NCBI RefSeq assembly: GCF_021556395.1
Contig: NZ_JAKGCS010000036.1
Location: forward strand, 434,001 to 498,000
DNA length: 64,000 nt
Reading direction: 5' to 3'
Origin: Acuticoccus kalidii
GTDB lineage: Bacteria; Pseudomonadota; Alphaproteobacteria; Rhizobiales; Amorphaceae
Shown here: in pieces, positions 34,775 through 44,568 of the stretch
How the letters are laid out: each line of letters begins with the position of its first letter
How positions within the stretch are numbered: position 1 is the first letter of the stretch
Notes under the pieces: model-generated
Databases searched by the model: none
Seen by the model: the letters and a program-made list of their open reading frames with translations, nothing else
What the model was told of the DNA's origin: nothing
Translations under genes and position numbers: made by a program

Positions 34775-35182
34775 ATGACCGTTTCACAAAGACAGTTACG
34801 TGTCGGAGAGCTTGTCCGTCACGCGCTGGCGGACATCCTGATGCGCGGCGGGACTTACGATCCCGATCTCGACTCCCGCCCCATCACGGTGCCCGAAGTG
34901 CGCATGAGCCCCGACCTGAAAATTGCGACCGTCTTCGTCATGCCGCTCGGCGGCGGCGACGGCGATCGTATCGTGAAGGCGCTGGCGCGTTCCGCCAAGT
35001 TCCTTCGTGGCGAAGTCTCCAAACAGATCCGACAGCTGAAATACATGCCCGAGTTGCGTTTCCGTCTCGACACCCGTTTCGACGACGATGACCGCCTGCG
35101 CGAGATGCTGGCCGAGCCGATCGTGGCCGCCGATCTCGACCAAGACGACGCCGCCGAAGACGGGGAGGGGCGCGATGGTTAG
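34775..35182 (+). CDS. rbfA: Ribosome-binding factor A
   Basis: The 135-residue KH-like protein binds the 30S subunit during maturation. It starts with [19 protein letters not shown], then [18 protein letters not shown] and [22 protein letters not shown] precedes ATG 34775; the longer frame runs through the hairpin above and is not used. It overlaps truB by eight bases. Confidence 0.95.
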   Translation: MTVSQRQLRVGELVRHALADILMRGGTYDPDLDSRPITVPEVRMSPDLKIATVFVMPLGGGDGDRIVKALARSAKFLRGEVSKQIRQLKYMPELRFRLDTRFDDDDRLREMLAEPIVAADLDQDDAAEDGEGRDG

Positions 35183-36209
35183 AACGTTCGACCTGTCCGA
35201 AGCCGGACCGTCGGCCCCGCCGCGCCCGCGCCCCAAAGGCGGCCCTCGCGGCCGCGGCAAGCCGAAGAACCAGCTCGATGGCTGGCTGATCCTCGACAAG
35301 CCGCAGGGGCTCACCTCAACCCAGGCGCTTGGCGCCGTGAAGCGTCTCTTCCTGCCCGAGAAGGCCGGCCATGCCGGCACGCTCGACCCGTTGGCGACCG
35401 GCCTTCTCCCGCTCGCCTTCGGTGAGGCGACGAAGACCGTGCCCTTCGTGGTCGACGGTGCGAAGACCTACCGTTTCACCGTGAAGTGGGGCGAGGGGAC
35501 CGACACCGACGATTCCGACGGCACCGTCGTCTCGACGTCCGAGGTGCGGCCCACGCGCGAACAGATCGAGGGCGCGCTTTCAGCCTTCATCGGCGAGGTC
35601 GAGCAGGTTCCGCCGCGCTATTCGGCGGTGAAGATCGGCGGCCAGCGCGCCTACGACCTCGCTCGCGAGGGTGAGGTCGTCGAGCTGAAGTCGCGCATCG
35701 TGACGATCACCCGGCTCGATATCGTCGACATGCCCGACGAGAACAGCGTCACGCTGGAGGCCGATTGCGGCAAGGGAACCTATGTCCGCGCGATCGCGCG
35801 TGACCTCGGCCTTGCGCTCGGCACCTTCGGTCATGTCACGGCGCTGCGCCGCACGCGGGTCGGTCCGTTCGGCGAAACGGACATGATCACCCTCGACGCG
35901 CTGCGCGAGATGGCGGGGGCGGACGTGCAGGAGGCGATCAATCACGTCCTGCGCGCCCCGTCCGACGCGCTGCTCGGCCTGCCGCGCTTCGAAATCGATC
36001 GGAATGCCGCCGGGCGCCTCCGCCGCGGCCAGAGCACCTTGCTCCGGCCTGGCGAAGACGCCGGCGAAGGGGACATCTGCGCCATGCTCGGTCCCGATCT
36101 CGTCGCCCTCTGCTCCGCGCAAGCTGGTTCGTTGCATCCTGTCCGTGTGTTCCGCAGCCCCCGGCGGCGGATCACGGTCCCGATCAACCAGCCAGAGCCG
36201 ACGAGTTGA
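35175..36209 (+). CDS. truB: tRNA pseudouridine-55 synthase
   Basis: The 344-residue enzyme converts U55 of tRNA to pseudouridine. The catalytic Asp is about residue 71 in [32 protein letters not shown] and [20 protein letters not shown] are further family motifs. The N-terminus carries an extra Pro/Arg/Gly-rich stretch of 30 residues. The stop overlaps the next small gene (TGATG). Confidence 0.96.
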   Translation: MVRTFDLSEAGPSAPPRPRPKGGPRGRGKPKNQLDGWLILDKPQGLTSTQALGAVKRLFLPEKAGHAGTLDPLATGLLPLAFGEATKTVPFVVDGAKTYRFTVKWGEGTDTDDSDGTVVSTSEVRPTREQIEGALSAFIGEVEQVPPRYSAVKIGGQRAYDLAREGEVVELKSRIVTITRLDIVDMPDENSVTLEADCGKGTYVRAIARDLGLALGTFGHVTALRRTRVGPFGETDMITLDALREMAGADVQEAINHVLRAPSDALLGLPRFEIDRNAAGRLRRGQSTLLRPGEDAGEGDICAMLGPDLVALCSAQAGSLHPVRVFRSPRRRITVPINQPEPTS

Positions 36210-36559
36210 TGCCGAACGCCACCACACGAGTTGCAATCCTGGCCGGCGCCGCGTTGTCCGCCGCACCGGCCTTCGCCGCAGACCTCCCCATGGCGCCGCC
36301 GGCCGAGTATGCGCCGCCGGTGGAGTATGCGCCCCCGGTGGTGGCGGTTCGGCCCGATAATCTGTGCTATACGGGGACACCCATTGAGGTGTATCTCGCT
36401 CCCGGCAACGTCTCGAACGGGATCCTTCCCGCCGGGATGGAGGTCGAAGTGATCGACATGCCCTATAGTCGCGTTCGCGACCTTTGGGTACGGATCAAGC
36501 CGCCGCGCTTCAACCAGTATTATGGATGGGTGTACACGCGCGACCTCATCTGCCAATAA
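36209..36559 (+). CDS. Small exported SH3-like protein
   Basis: The 116-residue protein has a signal peptide ending AAPAFA and a duplicated EYAPPV pair. A compact 65-residue domain follows (NLCYTGTPIEVYLAPGN, then PAGMEVEVIDMPYSRV and WVYTRDLICQ) that looks like a bacterial SH3 fold with two cysteines. Such proteins are usually periplasmic. It is coupled to truB by a one-base overlap, odd for a translation operon. Function unknown. Confidence 0.78.
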   Translation: MPNATTRVAILAGAALSAAPAFAADLPMAPPAEYAPPVEYAPPVVAVRPDNLCYTGTPIEVYLAPGNVSNGILPAGMEVEVIDMPYSRVRDLWVRIKPPRFNQYYGWVYTRDLICQ

Positions 36560-36742
36560 CAGCGCGCCGGCCGCGAGGCCGACGAAAAGAGTTGAGCGGG
36601 CTTCGGCGGGTCGCCATATGAGGCGGGGCCGGGCTCGTTTTTTGGTGTTTCGCCATCCGATGGCGGGCACCGGCACGATCTTCCGCGTGGGCTGGACGAC
36701 ATCCCGGCTCATCGCGTCTCTCTAAATGCAAGGAGATCCCCG

Positions 36743-37012
36743 ATGTCGATCACTTCCGAGCGCCGTCAGGAGCTCATCAAGGAATACGCCACGAAGGAAG
36801 GCGACACCGGGTCCCCCGAGGTCCAGGTCGCGATCCTCACCGAGCGGATCATCAACCTGACCGAGCACTTCAAGACCCACGCGAAGGACAACCACTCGCG
36901 CCGCGGCCTTCTGAAGCTCGTGTCTCAGCGCCGTCACCTGCTCGATTACGTGAAGGGCAAGGACGTCGCGCGCTACCAGAACCTGATCCAGCGACTCGGC
37001 CTGCGCCGCTAA
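36743..37012 (+). CDS. rpsO: 30S ribosomal protein S15
   Basis: The 89-residue protein is full length, with the rRNA-binding [19 protein letters not shown] and [20 protein letters not shown] segments. AAGGAG lies eight bases before the ATG. It has its own 183-base upstream gap and is followed by pnp, the conserved rpsO-pnp order. Confidence 0.98.
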   Translation: MSITSERRQELIKEYATKEGDTGSPEVQVAILTERIINLTEHFKTHAKDNHSRRGLLKLVSQRRHLLDYVKGKDVARYQNLIQRLGLRR

Positions 37013-37689
37013 GCGATGATCGAAGAGGCGGCCGTCTTCGTGCGGCCTCCTCGACCTTCGAGACGCGAGGGCCCACCCGGATGGGGCGGACCGCATCGCC
37101 GTCTCTCACGAACGCGGCGCGGTGCGCGGCGAGCCTGGCCCTCGGAGCGACATGCAGGGGGCCTCGACGCCAACGAGACTGCGCCTCGAGACCGTGCCCG
37201 ACCGAGAGGAGCCCCAAGGCTCCACCCGAGACGGGAGCCGACGCGACCCGCCATGCGGGCCTCGCGGCTCAAGGATCGCACCGAGCCATGTGGCTCGGAG
37301 ACCGAAATGGGCCTCATGGCTCGATGCTTGATACGAGCCTCGCGGCTCGATGTCTGATACGAGCCTCACGGCTCGATGTTTGAAACGAGCCTCGCGGCTC
37401 GATGTTTGAAACGAGCCTCGCGGCTCGGAGATCAGAACGAGCCTCATGGCTCGCCGAACGTAGAGCCTCACGGCTCGCTGAACGAGACGGATCGCGGCGG
37501 GGACGGACCTCGAGCGCGATCGCAAGAAGCGGGGCAGGGCGCCCCGAACGGCGGGGCGAGGAGCGCCCCGATTGGCCAAATGGCCGCCGGCCTCGGCGTG
37601 GGGCAGGATTGCCGGCCGCTGCGGGATGATCCCGGCAGCGGCCCGTCGTCTTGCCCGCCCGCGTGCCGGATACGCATGAAAGGCAAGAC
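37013..37689 (+). promoter_or_regulatory. rpsO-pnp intergenic region / pnp leader, no gene
   Basis: A 677-base spacer. It holds a 10-bp stem with one mismatch just after rpsO (GAGGCGGCCG 37025-37034, CGGCCTCCTC 37043-37052) without a T-run, a likely rpsO 3' end or processing site. The hairpin repeat array follows (listed separately). Then comes a GC-rich stretch with further inverted GGGCG/CGCCC segments up to the pnp start. The pnp leader is a known site of RNase III/PNPase autoregulation in other bacteria, which makes this structure notable. Confidence 0.6.
37257..37486 (+). repeat. Tandem array of nine 26-bp hairpin units upstream of pnp
   Basis: Units begin at 37257, 37283, 37309, 37335, 37361, 37387, 37413, 37439 and 37463. 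The period is 26 bases, with 24 for the last step. Each begins with a 14-base palindrome GAGCC-N4-GGCTC (GGGCC in two units, still able to pair through G-U). Loops vary: TCGC, ATGT, TCAT, TCAC. Linkers in the middle units are near GATGTTTGAAAC. A degenerate related hairpin lies at 37209. Since 26 is not a multiple of three, no frame is favoured. This suggests structured RNA rather than coding sequence. Confidence 0.9.
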
Positions 37690-39810
37690 ATGTTCGACAT
37701 TCAAAAAGAATCGATTGAGTGGGGTGGCCGCACTCTGACGCTCGAGACGGGCAAGATCGCCCGTCAGGCCGACGGTTCGGTCCTCGTCTCCTACGGCGAG
37801 ACCACCGTGCTGGCGACCGTGGTTTCCGAGAAGGAGCCGAAGCCCGGCTTCGACTTCTTCCCGCTCACGGTGAACTACCAGGAAAAGGCGTTCGCGGCGG
37901 GCAAGATCCCCGGCGGCTACTTCAAGCGTGAGGGCCGTCCGTCCGAGCTCGAGGTTCTCACCTCGCGCCTCATCGACCGTCCGATCCGCCCCCTCTTCGT
38001 CGAGGGCTACAAGAACGACACGCAGGTGATCATCACCACGCTGTCGCACGACCTCGAGAACCAGCCCGACATCGTCGCGATGGTCGCCGCCTCCGCGGCG
38101 CTGACGCTGTCCGGCGTGCCCTTCATGGGTCCGATCGGCGGCGCGCGCGTCGGTTATGTCGATGGCGAGTATGTCCTGAACCCGACGCTCGACCAGATGG
38201 AAGACTCCGTGCTCGACCTCGTGGTCGCCGGCACGGGCGATGCCGTCCTCATGGTGGAATCGGAAGCCAAGGAGCTTTCCGAGGAGGTCATGCTCGGCGC
38301 CGTGATGTTCGGCCATCGCGAGTTCCAGCCGGTGATCGATGCCATCATCCGCCTCGCCGAGCGCGCGGCGAAGGAGCCCCGCAATCACAACGTGCCGGAC
38401 GTGTCCGCGCTCGTCTCCAAGGTCACCGAGCTTGCCGGCGCCGACCTCAAGACCGCCTATGCGATCCCGGCCAAGTCCGAGCGCCGCAACGCGATCGACG
38501 CGGTGAAGGCGAAAGTCCTCGAGGCGCTCGTCGCCAAGGACGGTGAAGAGGGCCCGACCAAGCAGGACGTCGGCGGCATCTTCAAGAAGGTCGAAGCCTC
38601 GATCGTCCGCAACCAGATCCTCGACGACAAGACCCGCATCGACGGCCGCAATCTCGAAACCGTGCGTCCGATCAAGGCCGAAGTCGGCATTCTGCCGCGC
38701 GCCCACGGCTCGGCGCTCTTCACCCGCGGCGAGACGCAGGCCCTCGTGGTCGCAACGCTCGGCACCGGCGACGACGAGCAGTTCGTGGACCTTCTCGAAG
38801 GCACCACGAAGCAGACCTTCATGCTGCACTACAACTTCCCGCCTTATTCGGTCGGTGAGACGGGCCGCATGGGTTCGCCGGGCCGCCGCGAAATCGGTCA
38901 CGGCAAGCTCGCCTGGCGCGCGGTGCACCCGATGCTGCCGGCGCATCACGATTTCCCGTACACCACCCGCGTCGTCTCCGAGATCACCGAGTCGAACGGC
39001 TCGTCCTCGATGGCGACCGTCTGCGGCTCCTCGCTGGCTCTGATGGATGCGGGCGTGCCGCTCGCGGCGCCGGTCGCGGGCATCGCGATGGGCCTCATCA
39101 AGGAAGGCGACCGTTTCGCCGTCCTCTCCGACATTCTCGGTGACGAGGACCATCTCGGCGACATGGACTTCAAGGTGGCCGGTTCCGCCAACGGCGTGAC
39201 CAGCCTCCAGATGGACATCAAGATCGACGGCATCACCGAGGAGATCATGAAGGTCGCCCTCGGCCAGGCCAAGGACGGCCGCCTCCACATTCTCGGCGAG
39301 ATGGCGAAGGCGATCGACACGGCCCGCACCGAGCTCGGCGAGTACGCGCCGCGCATCGAGGTCATCAACATCCCGGTCGACAAGATCCGTGACGTGATCG
39401 GCTCCGGCGGCAAGGTGATCCGCGAGATCGTCGAGAAGACCGGCGCCAAGATCGACATCTCCGACGACGGCACGGTGAAGATCGCCTCCGCCGACGGCAA
39501 GGCGATCAAGGCCGCCCTCACGTGGATCAAGGGCATCACGGCTGAGCCGGAAGTCGGCCAGATCTACGAAGGCACGGTCGTCAAGGTCGTCGACTTCGGC
39601 GCGTTCGTGAACTTCTTCGGCCCGCGCGACGGCCTCGTGCACATCTCGCAGATGACGCAGGGCCGCCCGGAGAAGTCCTCCGACGTCGTGAAGGAAGGCC
39701 AGAAGGTCTGGGTGAAGCTCATGGGCTTCGACGAGCGCGGCAAGGTCCGCCTGTCGATGAAGGTCGTGAACCAGGAGACCGGCGAAGAGGTGAAGCCCGA
39801 AGCGGCTTGA
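37690..39810 (+). CDS. pnp: Polynucleotide phosphorylase
   Basis: The 706-residue 3'-5' exoribonuclease has two RNase PH domains ([20 protein letters not shown] with [20 protein letters not shown], then [20 protein letters not shown]). A KH domain ([20 protein letters not shown]) and an S1 domain ([19 protein letters not shown]) follow. ATG 37690 starts [13 protein letters not shown]; the longer frame is leader. It degrades mRNA with phosphate and belongs to the degradosome. A perfect terminator follows. Confidence 0.98.
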   Translation: MFDIQKESIEWGGRTLTLETGKIARQADGSVLVSYGETTVLATVVSEKEPKPGFDFFPLTVNYQEKAFAAGKIPGGYFKREGRPSELEVLTSRLIDRPIRPLFVEGYKNDTQVIITTLSHDLENQPDIVAMVAASAALTLSGVPFMGPIGGARVGYVDGEYVLNPTLDQMEDSVLDLVVAGTGDAVLMVESEAKELSEEVMLGAVMFGHREFQPVIDAIIRLAERAAKEPRNHNVPDVSALVSKVTELAGADLKTAYAIPAKSERRNAIDAVKAKVLEALVAKDGEEGPTKQDVGGIFKKVEASIVRNQILDDKTRIDGRNLETVRPIKAEVGILPRAHGSALFTRGETQALVVATLGTGDDEQFVDLLEGTTKQTFMLHYNFPPYSVGETGRMGSPGRREIGHGKLAWRAVHPMLPAHHDFPYTTRVVSEITESNGSSSMATVCGSSLALMDAGVPLAAPVAGIAMGLIKEGDRFAVLSDILGDEDHLGDMDFKVAGSANGVTSLQMDIKIDGITEEIMKVALGQAKDGRLHILGEMAKAIDTARTELGEYAPRIEVINIPVDKIRDVIGSGGKVIREIVEKTGAKIDISDDGTVKIASADGKAIKAALTWIKGITAEPEVGQIYEGTVVKVVDFGAFVNFFGPRDGLVHISQMTQGRPEKSSDVVKEGQKVWVKLMGFDERGKVRLSMKVVNQETGEEVKPEAA

Positions 39811-39835
39811 TCCTTCCGTTCCGACGGTCGAATCG

Positions 39836-39864
39836 AAAAGCGGCGCTTCGGCGCCGCTTTTTTT
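39836..39864 (+). terminator. Rho-independent terminator of pnp
   Basis: A perfect 11-bp stem AAAAGCGGCGC / GCGCCGCTTTT with a TTCG tetraloop continues into a seven-base T-run. It is 26 bases after the stop. Confidence 0.96.
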
Positions 39865-40001
39865 GTGCGACGGGAGGGCGCGCCGCCCGGTGGACGGCAG
39901 CGCTTGTCGGCGCGCATCGTTCGTGGTCGATTTCGCAAGTCATCCGCCGAAGGGGGAGCGCGTTGCGGGGCAAGTGGGATGCGGCGACGGACGGGCCGTG
40001 G

Positions 40002-41804
40002 ATGAATAAGCGGCGCCGCGTGACGGCCGTGCGCCCGGCGAAGGTCGCCCGTTCGCGCCGTAGAGCCATGGCGCTCGCGGCAGCGCTTCTGTGCGCGGCG
40101 GGCCCCGTTCGGGCGGCCGGGGACAGCGAGCTTCGGGGGCTCTTTGCCGAACGGGTCGCGGCGATGGCCGCGCGGCTTGCCGAGTGCGGCTTCGAGGCCC
40201 ATGAGGACGCAACGCGCGAGGCGCTCGTCGTCGCGATCGAACGGCCTGCGCTCCATCTCGAGGAACCGGCGCGGATGCGGGTGAATGCGGCGATGACGAG
40301 CGCCGTCAACGCCGTCGATCGCTGGATCGCCAATCCGATTTCTCCCTCCGGCGTGCGTTCGTCCGGTGGGCGCGGCGTGACCGATGCCACCCTTCTCGGC
40401 CCGGCGCTCGCCCGGCGCTACAGTGCGCCGCTCGTTCTTTATGTCGAAAGCGCACGGCCGGCGCCGGATACGGTCCGCCTCACATTGCACCTCCTCGCGC
40501 GCGAGGGGACGACGCCGTTCGCCTGCCCCCAGTCGGCCGTCATCACCCTCGATGCGGAGACTCTCGCCCCGCGCGACGCCACGGGGGCGGCGGCGAGCGA
40601 GGTCGATTATGTCCTCTTCTATCCGGCGCTCGTCGATGCGTTCGCCCGGCTCGCTCCGGCCTTTCCCGGCGCCGATGATGTTGCGGTCGAGACCAAAGGG
40701 ATCGTCGGCACCTGCCCGTTCTCCGAGGCGCTGCCCGCGACGCTCGCCCGCGCGCAGGCGGCCTCGCGGGACAGCGACGGGACGCGCTCTGCAGCGAGCC
40801 TCGGATTGGACGGGCCTGTGATGCTCGTCGCCGGGCCGTCATCGCAGGCGGGCGCGCTCGACCTGCGCCTCGTTCGCGCGCGTCGCGGGGAGGCGCCCGA
40901 AAGCGTTGCGAGCCGCGTGCTCGTGTCGCCGGACCGGCTCGAAGGCTGCCGCTTCGAACCGCCGTCCGAGCCGGTGATCGATGGCGTCCCGGCGCCGGAT
41001 GCCAGCGCGGGAGGCGAGAGCGAAGCGCTCAATGCCCTGCTCGATCAGTGGACCGGCGATCCGGCGCGTCTCGCCGCCGCCGCGCGGTCGGCGCAAGGGG
41101 GCGATCTCGGCGGGACGGTCTCGCCCGATACGCTGCGGGCGGCGGCCGGAGCGCTTTCCAGCCTCGACGCGGCGACGATCGAACGGCTCGGCCTGTCGCA
41201 GAGCGCCGCCGCGATCGGCGCGATCGTCGGCACCGGCACCGGCGGGGAGGGCGCGAATGCCGGCGCGGAGGGGGCGGACGGGGCGGCGCTTCGCACGGCC
41301 TTCGTCGCGCGTCTCGTCTCCCGCTGCGACGCGCTTGCCGGCGCGACGGAGGGCGGCAATGGGGCGATCGACGGACCCGCCGCGGTGGAGGCGTGCGCGC
41401 GGGCGCAGGTGGTGGCCCCCGACGAGCCGCGCATCGCCTATCAATATGGCCGCGCTCTCGCGGCAACGGGCGACATGGGGGCGGCCTTGAGCGCTTATCG
41501 AACCGCCGCGGAGGCGGGCCATGAGCCGGCGCGCCAGGCGGTGATCGCGCTTCTTCTCGATGGCGAGACGGGGGCGGATCCAGACGGCGCCGCCGAGTGG
41601 CTTTACGAGGCGCTCGGAGACGGCAACGTCGCCGCGCTCGAACAGCTCAAACGCGGGACGGGGCCGGCACCGTTCCGGCGCGCCGTCCAGCGCCTCCTCC
41701 GGCGCGACGGCCATTATGACGGTCCGATCGACGGGGACATCGGTCCTGGCACGCGTACCGCGCTCGATCGGGCGGCGGCAGCGGCGGCGGACGCGTCAGA
41801 TTGA
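40002..41804 (+). CDS. Exported protein with Sel1/TPR-like repeats and peptidoglycan-binding domain
   Basis: The protein, about 600 residues, has a basic N-terminus and a signal peptide (MALAAALLCAAGPVRA). A long middle region has no match I recognise. A Sel1/TPR-like part follows (YQYGRALAATGDMGAALSAY, then AEWLYEALGDGNVAALEQL). The C-terminal PG_binding_1 repeat is RRAVQRLLRRDGHYDGPIDG followed by IGPGTRTALD. It is probably a periplasmic protein that contacts peptidoglycan. The start is uncertain: ATG 40002 lacks a good ribosome site and ATG 40068 would begin at the signal peptide. Function unknown. Confidence 0.8.
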   Translation: MNKRRRVTAVRPAKVARSRRRAMALAAALLCAAGPVRAAGDSELRGLFAERVAAMAARLAECGFEAHEDATREALVVAIERPALHLEEPARMRVNAAMTSAVNAVDRWIANPISPSGVRSSGGRGVTDATLLGPALARRYSAPLVLYVESARPAPDTVRLTLHLLAREGTTPFACPQSAVITLDAETLAPRDATGAAASEVDYVLFYPALVDAFARLAPAFPGADDVAVETKGIVGTCPFSEALPATLARAQAASRDSDGTRSAASLGLDGPVMLVAGPSSQAGALDLRLVRARRGEAPESVASRVLVSPDRLEGCRFEPPSEPVIDGVPAPDASAGGESEALNALLDQWTGDPARLAAAARSAQGGDLGGTVSPDTLRAAAGALSSLDAATIERLGLSQSAAAIGAIVGTGTGGEGANAGAEGADGAALRTAFVARLVSRCDALAGATEGGNGAIDGPAAVEACARAQVVAPDEPRIAYQYGRALAATGDMGAALSAYRTAAEAGHEPARQAVIALLLDGETGADPDGAAEWLYEALGDGNVAALEQLKRGTGPAPFRRAVQRLLRRDGHYDGPIDGDIGPGTRTALDRAAAAAADASD

Positions 41805-41956
41805 GCCGCGCCCGGATGCGCCGCGCCGCGTCGCCGGACGGGCGCACCAAAGGCGCGCGACGATCGGCGAGTGTGCGGCGATCAGGGGCTGACGGCCAGG
41901 TGCGGACGGCGCGCGTTCATGACTTCGCGGGCGCCGCGCCGTCCGGCGATGGATGC

Positions 41957-42292
41957 TCAGACCACCTTCGTCATGGTGAAGGTCTGGCCGACCGACGGCG
42001 CGCACGACAGGCGCTGCGGCGCGAGGAAGGTGCACTCGGCCGAGCGGCGCTCGTTGAGCGCGATGCTCGTCCATTCGAGCTGGATTCCGCCCGTGCCGCG
42101 ACCATAGCGGCCATCCGCGACGACCGTCTCACCCGTGCCGGTCAGGCGAGACGAAAACGCGCCATTTTGGAAGGTGGCGATGAAGACGCCGTCGTCGGAC
42201 GCCCAATTTCCCTCGATCGGTTGGCCGCCACCGCCCATCTGGCAGCCGGCGAGCCCAAGGGCGACGATGCAGGACGTTAGAATGGCTCTCAC
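41957..42292 (-). CDS. Omp10-like outer membrane lipoprotein
   Basis: The 111-residue protein has a lipoprotein signal (IVALGLAGC, Cys about 17). The mature domain IEGNWASDDGVFIATFQNGA leading to RLSCAPSVGQTFTMTK follows the Brucella Omp10 pattern: IEGxW start, two cysteines, and a FSLTR-like end. It is a small beta-barrel lipoprotein on the cell surface. The start is GTG 42292. Resemblance to Omp10 is by eye. Confidence 0.75.
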   Translation of the reverse strand: MRAILTSCIVALGLAGCQMGGGGQPIEGNWASDDGVFIATFQNGAFSSRLTGTGETVVADGRYGRGTGGIQLEWTSIALNERRSAECTFLAPQRLSCAPSVGQTFTMTKVV

Positions 42293-42574
42293 GGCACAAT
42301 GTCCTCTCAGTGTTGGATCACCGAACGCTGCCGTTCATGCATCAAATGTGCAACCAAAAGCGCAGCCGGACCGTGAGGCGGAATGAATTCACGTCGCGGT
42401 GCGGGAAATCGGCAACGACCGCGTCGTGTTCTTCCGCGCGGAGCCCGTCGGCGATGCGAATCTTTCTTCGTTGGGGCCGATCGTTTAGGGACGAGACGCG
42501 AGGCGACCGAGACACAGCGATCGTCGGCGACACACGCTGACGGCGGACGTCTACTCGCAGCGGACAGGACAGCG

Positions 42575-42964
42575 ATGCCGCTGGACGGCCCCGACATGAC
42601 CCGGAGCGGCGTCTTCGGCCTTCTGCGCCGATTGGCCGAGCCGCTCGCCGCGCTCGCCGTCGTCCTCCTCATCTGGGCGACCGTGATCCCCGTCGTCGCG
42701 CGTGCCGACGGGACGTGGTGCATCGGCACGATCGGCGGCCTTGCGCCCGAGGCCTGGGCGACGCCGATTTGCGACCATTGCGTCCCCGTCGTGCTTCCCG
42801 ACGCGGCGGTGCCAATCCTCGCCGCGATCGCACGGTCGCCTTTGCCGGCTGCCGGGCGGGTTCCGGAGCGCCCGTCCGTCCTCCTCGTCGCGCTCACCCG
42901 GATCCGTGACCCACCGCCCCGCGGGAACGAGGCCAATCCGAATGTGTTTGCTCAAAGTGTATGA
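42575..42964 (+). CDS. Small membrane protein, DUF2946-like, paired with a copper chaperone
   Basis: The 129-residue protein has one hydrophobic segment (LAALAVVLLIWATVIPVVARA) and a following C-x16-C-x2-C region ending ICDHCVPVVLPDAA. This resembles DUF2946 proteins found beside copper uptake or handling genes. It is 10 bases upstream of the PCuAC gene and probably in one transcript with it. The start at ATG 42575 is a choice among several. Metal handling is inferred from cysteines and context only. Confidence 0.6.
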   Translation: MPLDGPDMTRSGVFGLLRRLAEPLAALAVVLLIWATVIPVVARADGTWCIGTIGGLAPEAWATPICDHCVPVVLPDAAVPILAAIARSPLPAAGRVPERPSVLLVALTRIRDPPPRGNEANPNVFAQSV

Positions 42965-42974
42965 GAAAAAGACG

Positions 42975-43532
42975 ATGAAACGACTTTTGATGGTGCTCCT
43001 TCTCGCGCCGACGGCCGCGTTCGCCCAGGCGAGCCCCGACAGCCCCGCAGCACCGACCGCCCATGTCGCCGAGCCCGGCGAGGCCGGTTCGGCGAAGATC
43101 GGCGGCATCGTGATCGAGAATGCGTGGGTGCGCGGCACGCCGCCGGGAGCGCCGGTCGCCGGCGGGTATCTCACGATCCGAAACACCGGCTCCGCGCCTG
43201 ACCGCCTGATCGGCGGCACGGCAACGTTCGCCGGCGCCGTCGAGGTTCACGAGATGACGATGGCGAACGGGGTGATGCAGATGGCGCCGCTTCCCGAGGG
43301 GCTACCCATCGCACCGGGTGAGACCGTTTCGCTCGCGCCCGGCGGCGATCACCTGATGTTCATGGATCTCACCGCGCCGGCCGAGCCTGGGACGACGGTG
43401 GTCGTCACGTTGGACTTTGCCGAGGCGGGGCCGGTCGAAATGGCGATGCCGGTGTCGCCCCTCGGGGCGCAGTCCTTCGACGGCCATTCGGGCGACGCGG
43501 GGGCCGGCCACGGCGAGGGCGCGTCTCACTGA
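42975..43532 (+). CDS. Periplasmic copper chaperone PCu(A)C
   Basis: The 185-residue protein has a signal peptide (MKRLLMVLLLAPTAAFAQA). The Cu(I)-binding H-x-M...H-x-M pattern is present: VHEMTMANGVMQM, then GGDHLMFMDL. It should deliver copper to the CuA site of cytochrome oxidase. Beyond the domain is a His-rich tail (DGHSGDAGAGHGEGASH) with four His that may bind extra metal. A terminator follows 11 bases after the stop. Confidence 0.92.
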   Translation: MKRLLMVLLLAPTAAFAQASPDSPAAPTAHVAEPGEAGSAKIGGIVIENAWVRGTPPGAPVAGGYLTIRNTGSAPDRLIGGTATFAGAVEVHEMTMANGVMQMAPLPEGLPIAPGETVSLAPGGDHLMFMDLTAPAEPGTTVVVTLDFAEAGPVEMAMPVSPLGAQSFDGHSGDAGAGHGEGASH

Positions 43533-43543
43533 CGGTGCCCAAG

Positions 43544-43564
43544 GCGCGGCAGCGCCGCGCTTTT
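43544..43564 (+). terminator. Rho-independent terminator after the copper chaperone gene
   Basis: A 7-bp perfect GCGCGGC / GCCGCGC stem with a three-base loop is followed by TTTT. Confidence 0.8.
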
Positions 43565-43650
43565 CATCTGACGATGCAGCAGCGCTGCGCTCTGACGTTT
43601 GACGGCGGAGCGCGGCGGCGCCGCCTCGTTCCGTCCCTCCAGCAGCCGGC

Positions 43651-44568
43651 TCAGAAGGCCGGGGAGGGAACGCAGGCGGCGTCGGTATCGGGCACGAGCT
43701 CGACCACGCGATAACCCTCGCGCGTGAGGGTCTCCAGGAAGTCCGGCAGCATCGCGACGGTGCGGGCGTGAATGTCGTGGAAGAGGATGATGCCGCTCTT
43801 CCTCTCGCGGAGTTTGGCCATCGTGTCGGTGGCGACGGTCTCCGGCGTCACCTGATGATAGTCCCGCGAATCGATATCGACATCGAGCACGATGGTGCCG
43901 CGTTTGGCGAGATCGCCGCGCAGCGCCTTGGTGTCGGCGAGGTAGGGGAAGCGGAAAAATTGGGCGGGGCCGAGGCCGGTGCCGGAAAGGGCGGCGTTCA
44001 CCGCCCGCTCGCCCCGCGCGATCTCGGCGAAGGCGTCGCTCTCATCGAGCTGGGAGAGGTCGGTGTGGGCCGCGGTGTGCGAGCCGATCGAATGGCCGCG
44101 CGCGGCCACCTCGCGCACGAGATCGGGCGAGGCGTCCGCCATCTGGCCGACCATCAGGAAGGTCGCCTTCACACCATAACGGTCGAGCGTGTCGAGGATT
44201 GCGGGGGTGCGCTTGCGGGCGGGTCCGTCATCGAAGGTGAGGATCACCTCGTGGTCGTCGAGTACGATGTCCTCGACCTTGGAGACCGGCAAGATCCGTC
44301 CTGTCAGCGCCGTCGCCGCGACGCGCGTGTCCGGGCCGCAGCGCGGACCCGGCGGGACGGCGCTTTCGGGGGCGGGCGTGGCGCGCGAGGGGCCGAGCGG
44401 GGCAAGCGGCGCGAGGGGCGCACGCGTCACCGGCGCGGGGCGGACGGCGACGGGACGCGCGATGGTCATCGTGTCGCGCGCGGCGAAGGCCACGCTACGC
44501 CGTTCGGTCTGACAACCGGCAAGGAGCCCTGCGGCGAGGCCCGCCAGCAGGAGCGTTCGTAGGTCCAT
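43651..44568 (-). CDS. Polysaccharide deacetylase (NodB-like) lipoprotein
   Basis: The 305-residue protein has a lipobox LLAGC (Cys about 19) and a Pro/Ala linker. Its NodB homology domain has ILTFDDGPARKRTPAILD (Asp pair), HSIGSHTAAHTDL (zinc HxxxH), FFRFPYLADT and IILFHDIHARTV. It should remove acetyl groups from an N-acetylated polysaccharide or peptidoglycan, probably from the membrane. The gene is monocistronic. Confidence 0.9.
   Translation of the reverse strand: MDLRTLLLAGLAAGLLAGCQTERRSVAFAARDTMTIARPVAVRPAPVTRAPLAPLAPLGPSRATPAPESAVPPGPRCGPDTRVAATALTGRILPVSKVEDIVLDDHEVILTFDDGPARKRTPAILDTLDRYGVKATFLMVGQMADASPDLVREVAARGHSIGSHTAAHTDLSQLDESDAFAEIARGERAVNAALSGTGLGPAQFFRFPYLADTKALRGDLAKRGTIVLDVDIDSRDYHQVTPETVATDTMAKLRERKSGIILFHDIHARTVAMLPDFLETLTREGYRVVELVPDTDAACVPSPAF

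Noticed and set aside
37023..37056. Rho-independent terminator for rpsO
   Set aside because: The stem is good but no T-run follows; kept only as part of the leader description.
37257..37486. CRISPR array
   Set aside because: The units are contiguous 26-mers with nearly identical linkers, not repeats separated by unique spacers, and no cas genes are present.
37106..37579. Repetitive reading frame (157 codons, minus strand) across the hairpin array as a real protein
   Set aside because: The 26-base period leaves several frames open by chance, the product is Arg/Ser repeats, and there is no ribosome site or family match.
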